Source: Allofrancisella guangzhouensis (GTDB lineage Bacteria > Pseudomonadota > Gammaproteobacteria > Francisellales > Francisellaceae). Taken from it: a stretch of 64,000 bases of DNA. The notes below the pieces were generated by a model. The model was not told where the DNA came from, did not search any database, and was given only the letters and a program-made list of their open reading frames with translations. Made by a program: the position numbers and the translations under genes. The stretch is from NCBI RefSeq assembly GCF_000815225.1, contig NZ_CP010427.1:1302001-1366000 (forward strand), read 5' to 3'. Of the stretch, positions 61,967 through 64,000 are shown piece after piece. Position 1 is the first letter of the stretch. Each line of letters starts with the position of its first letter.

Positions 61967-63535
61967 ATGCTTAAATATATATATAAATTTATTAAAACAA
62001 TATATAAATTGAAGTATTACATAAACTTTTTTTGGGCTGGCAAAAGAATACCTAAAAAAATAAGAGTGAATATTAGAAACTGGGGGAGGGTAATTTTTAG
62101 GAATAACCTCAATTATATTTTAATATTATGGTTAGATAACTTTACATATAAAAGTGTTTTAGATGATCAAAAACAAGAAAAGCTGTGTAAGATATATCCT
62201 ATAGAAATCAGAAATTTTGATGAAATTATAGGTACAGAAAAATCTGATTATTTACTTAGACTTTATATGCTTTTCATAGAGAGCGAGCAATATGCATTTG
62301 CTTCTGATATAGCAAGGATGCTTACTTTAAATAAATACCCTGGTATATATCTAGATATGGATGTTAATCCTGGTCTAAAAACTTTACCTAATCCAGATGA
62401 ATTACAAAAGATGTCAAAAATTTCTACTATAAATTTTTTAGCTAAAGGAAGAGAATATTCTGGTTGCTATAGGCTTGAAAGTGAAATATTATTTTTTATG
62501 GGAAAGAGTGATGGATTAAATTCTTTAATAGCAACTTGCAGGAAAGAATCAGCTATTTACTTTCATTATATCCAAGAAGAAATAAGACATATGCAAACTT
62601 TTTATAAATCAAATGATTATATTGATTTCAATAAATCTCTTTTTAAAGAGGAAAAGTATAAAAAGCACTTAATAGCTTTTAAGGAGAAAAGCCACCTTAA
62701 ATATAGGATGGCAAATAAAGAATTATTTAAAGATGTTAAATATAATAATGCACCTGCTTTTCAAGACGGTACTGCTCCTTGGGTAAGTTATCAACAATTA
62801 ATATTTTATGAAATTATAACAGAGTGTGAAAAAACTTTAAAAGTTGACATTCCCAAATATTATCATAACTACTATAAAGAACATTTAGATAAATGTTTTT
62901 CTTCAGGACAAGATAATTTTTGTCTATATAGTTGGAATGACCCTGGATACTCTCGCCTTACATCTCTTGATAACGCTTCTAAAACTATAGGTAAATATTT
63001 CAGGAAAAAACGTGAAAAATTTATAGATCAACTAAGCAGACCTAATGTACAAGAGGAGATTATTTCCTATAGATTTAAGCTAAAAATTCATAATTTCATT
63101 GTAAATATTGTTAGATCAATGGAAAAATATCAAGCATATAAAAAGCAGAAAAGTAGTTTTCTATCGTCTAATTTTGGTATAAATAGAACCAATATATTAA
63201 TAAATCAATTAAGTGCAATACATGAAGAAGAAAATTTATTTATTCTCCAAAAAAAACTGATATTTGAATTTAAAAGCTATGCTTTACAAAAAGAGGGTTA
63301 TGAAAAGTCTGGCGGTTTATTTAAAAGAATCGGAGTTAACCCTAACTCGAGCATGACACGTTTGATGATGAAAATGTATCATTTTTATCATGAAAATAAG
63401 TCTGATGATTATAATAAAGAGATATTCATGGTTTTTCTTCATAACATTTTTCATAAAATTAACGGTGAGTTAATAAATAAAACTCATGTTAGAAAGCAAC
63501 TTTTGGACCAGATAGGAAATTATAATTCGAATTAG
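61967..63535 (+). CDS. DXD glycosyltransferase with toxin/effector-type catalytic core
   Basis: I do not recognise a named gene. The 522 residues start with a basic segment and INFFWAGKRIPKKI near residue 20, then an ILILWLDN strand. The donor-site stretch SDIARMLTLNKYPGIYLDMDV has the DxD at Asp130-Asp132. This order (W-x-G, W-x-D, SD-x-x-R, YxDxD) is the Gly_transf_sug fold of family members such as large clostridial cytotoxins and several effector glycosyltransferases. Residues after about 330 are mostly basic helical sequence of unknown role. No signal peptide or transmembrane helix stands out. It lies between a solitary 5S gene and insertion-sequence debris, pointing to horizontal origin. 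The substrate could be a host protein or a surface glycan. Confidence 0.7.
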   Translation: MLKYIYKFIKTIYKLKYYINFFWAGKRIPKKIRVNIRNWGRVIFRNNLNYILILWLDNFTYKSVLDDQKQEKLCKIYPIEIRNFDEIIGTEKSDYLLRLYMLFIESEQYAFASDIARMLTLNKYPGIYLDMDVNPGLKTLPNPDELQKMSKISTINFLAKGREYSGCYRLESEILFFMGKSDGLNSLIATCRKESAIYFHYIQEEIRHMQTFYKSNDYIDFNKSLFKEEKYKKHLIAFKEKSHLKYRMANKELFKDVKYNNAPAFQDGTAPWVSYQQLIFYEIITECEKTLKVDIPKYYHNYYKEHLDKCFSSGQDNFCLYSWNDPGYSRLTSLDNASKTIGKYFRKKREKFIDQLSRPNVQEEIISYRFKLKIHNFIVNIVRSMEKYQAYKKQKSSFLSSNFGINRTNILINQLSAIHEEENLFILQKKLIFEFKSYALQKEGYEKSGGLFKRIGVNPNSSMTRLMMKMYHFYHENKSDDYNKEIFMVFLHNIFHKINGELINKTHVRKQLLDQIGNYNSN

Positions 63536-63547
63536 TCTAGATATAAC

Positions 63548-63668
63548 GGACCTCTTGCATAACCTACTTAATTGGTTAAACTTTTTATTTTTATTGGAAT
63601 GATATTGATGAAGTTTGAGCAGATTAAAGATGAATCACCAGAAGGATTTCGTAGACTTACAGGTGTTA
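63548..63668 (+). mobile_element. Left-end relic of an IS5-type insertion sequence
   Basis: A terminal-repeat-like GGACCTCTTGCATAACC at about 63548-63564 precedes a short frame (63599-63685) reading MKFEQIKDESPEGFRRLTGV, which matches the N-terminus of IS5-type DDE transposases. The frame then switches to unrelated sequence at about 63668, where the neighbouring IS630-like element starts. So only the first about 120 bases of the element remain. Confidence 0.55.
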
Positions 63669-64000
63669 TACCAATCCCACTATAAATTAAGACATACATT
63701 CCAATCTCTAGTACATATAGATTTAACGAGTTTAGTATTATTTGAGAAAGCATTCCAAGCTTGCTGTAATTTATCAACTATTTCATCATAGCTTTTAAAG
63801 CACATATTCGAAAGGAAATGTCTCTTTATCCATTGCCATACCTGCTCCATTGAGTTTAGCTCAGGAGAATATGCAGGTAATGGTATCAAAGTTATGTTCT
63901 CTGGTATTTTTAGGTTTCTAGATGTGTGCCAACCAGCATTATCTACTATCAATGCCACATGCCTACCTTTATCAATATGTTTTGATAATCAGTCTAAAAA
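63669..64000 (-). mobile_element. IS630-family element, transposase pseudogene (cut by window edge)
   Basis: The minus-strand frame ending at 63680 encodes VDNAGWHTSRNLKIPENITLIPLPAYSPELNS-type sequence (residues from about 63950 down), the C-terminal DDE region of IS630 transposases. It has VDNAGWH (second Asp) and SPELNSMEQVW (last Glu). Upstream, codons for LSKHIDKGRHV are preceded by an in-frame TGA at 63989-63991 within FLD-stop-LSKH, where related proteins have Trp; so the gene is broken. The element appears inserted at a TA inside the IS5-type relic. Confidence 0.8.
63680..64000 (-). pseudogene. IS630-type transposase, C-terminal part with in-frame stop
   Basis: This is the coding part of the element above. 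Catalytic residues Asp (VDNAGWH) and Glu (LNSMEQVWQW) remain. A TGA at 63989-63991 interrupts the frame, consistent with TGG to TGA. The N-terminal part lies beyond the window. It cannot make a full transposase from this start unless the stop is read through. Confidence 0.75.

Noticed and set aside
63568-63777. Minus-strand frame spanning the junction of the two insertion sequences
   Set aside because: It crosses the IS boundary and is antisense to the IS5-type relic; no coherent protein.

Overview
The window is a 64 kb piece of a very AT-rich gammaproteobacterial chromosome, most likely Francisella or a close relative in Francisellaceae. The basis is mixed. Base composition and codon use are strongly AT-biased. 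There is a FTU/FPH-like class A beta-lactamase, a single LolD plus LolC/E-type permease pair, a split glycine dehydrogenase (gcvPA/gcvPB), and a MiaE, SelO and YdiJ complement typical of that family. The species cannot be fixed from sequence alone.

Layout. Positions 1-3618 hold the 5' part of secA (minus strand, cut by the window edge), a divergent DUF721/DciA-like gene and deoD. Positions 3619-6020 are an accessory island. It contains a decayed fragment of a second ftsH copy and a 622-residue protein with a predicted cysteine-protease-like head and 42-residue tandem repeats. Positions 6048-17506 are a minus-strand housekeeping run: ftsH, uvrA, greA, a type IV pseudopilin, pgi, a thiamine pyrophosphokinase, guaB and pepA. 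Positions 17660-23569 run on the plus strand: lptF, lptG, a pair of M16 proteins (one with and one without the zinc motif), rsmD and a TRIC-family channel. Positions 23573-32488 carry miaE, a udp-cdd pyrimidine salvage pair, a cold shock gene, tRNA-Lys, the FAD/Fe-S enzyme YdiJ, gpmI and serS.

Positions 32573-43040 carry recN, a divergent CDF transporter, an aminotransferase, a ROK sugar kinase, selO, a PIN/NYN-like protein, a 3-methyladenine glycosylase, a 56-residue rubredoxin, a PLP deaminase and a secreted Ntn amidase. Positions 43317-49059 carry sthA and then a tight plus-strand run: pilD, a DsbC/G-like protein, the beta-lactamase, pth and ychF. Positions 49137-58537 on the minus strand are murE, glyQ, the glycine cleavage operon gcvT-gcvH-gcvPA-gcvPB, and a lysine decarboxylase upstream of it. 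Positions 58806-61523 hold a secreted protein with an apparent reading-frame slip in its start region and the lolF-lolD operon.

The right end (61646-64000) is accessory. It has a lone 5S rRNA gene with its own promoter-like sequence and no 23S next to it, a large DXD glycosyltransferase resembling toxin or effector catalytic domains, and nested relics of two insertion sequences.

The best candidates for undescribed biology are the protease-repeat protein at 4152-6020, the DXD glycosyltransferase at 61967-63535 beside IS debris, the PIN/NYN-like protein at 39115-39723, and the slip-prone secreted protein at 58806-59229. No CRISPR array, riboswitch or intact prophage was seen.
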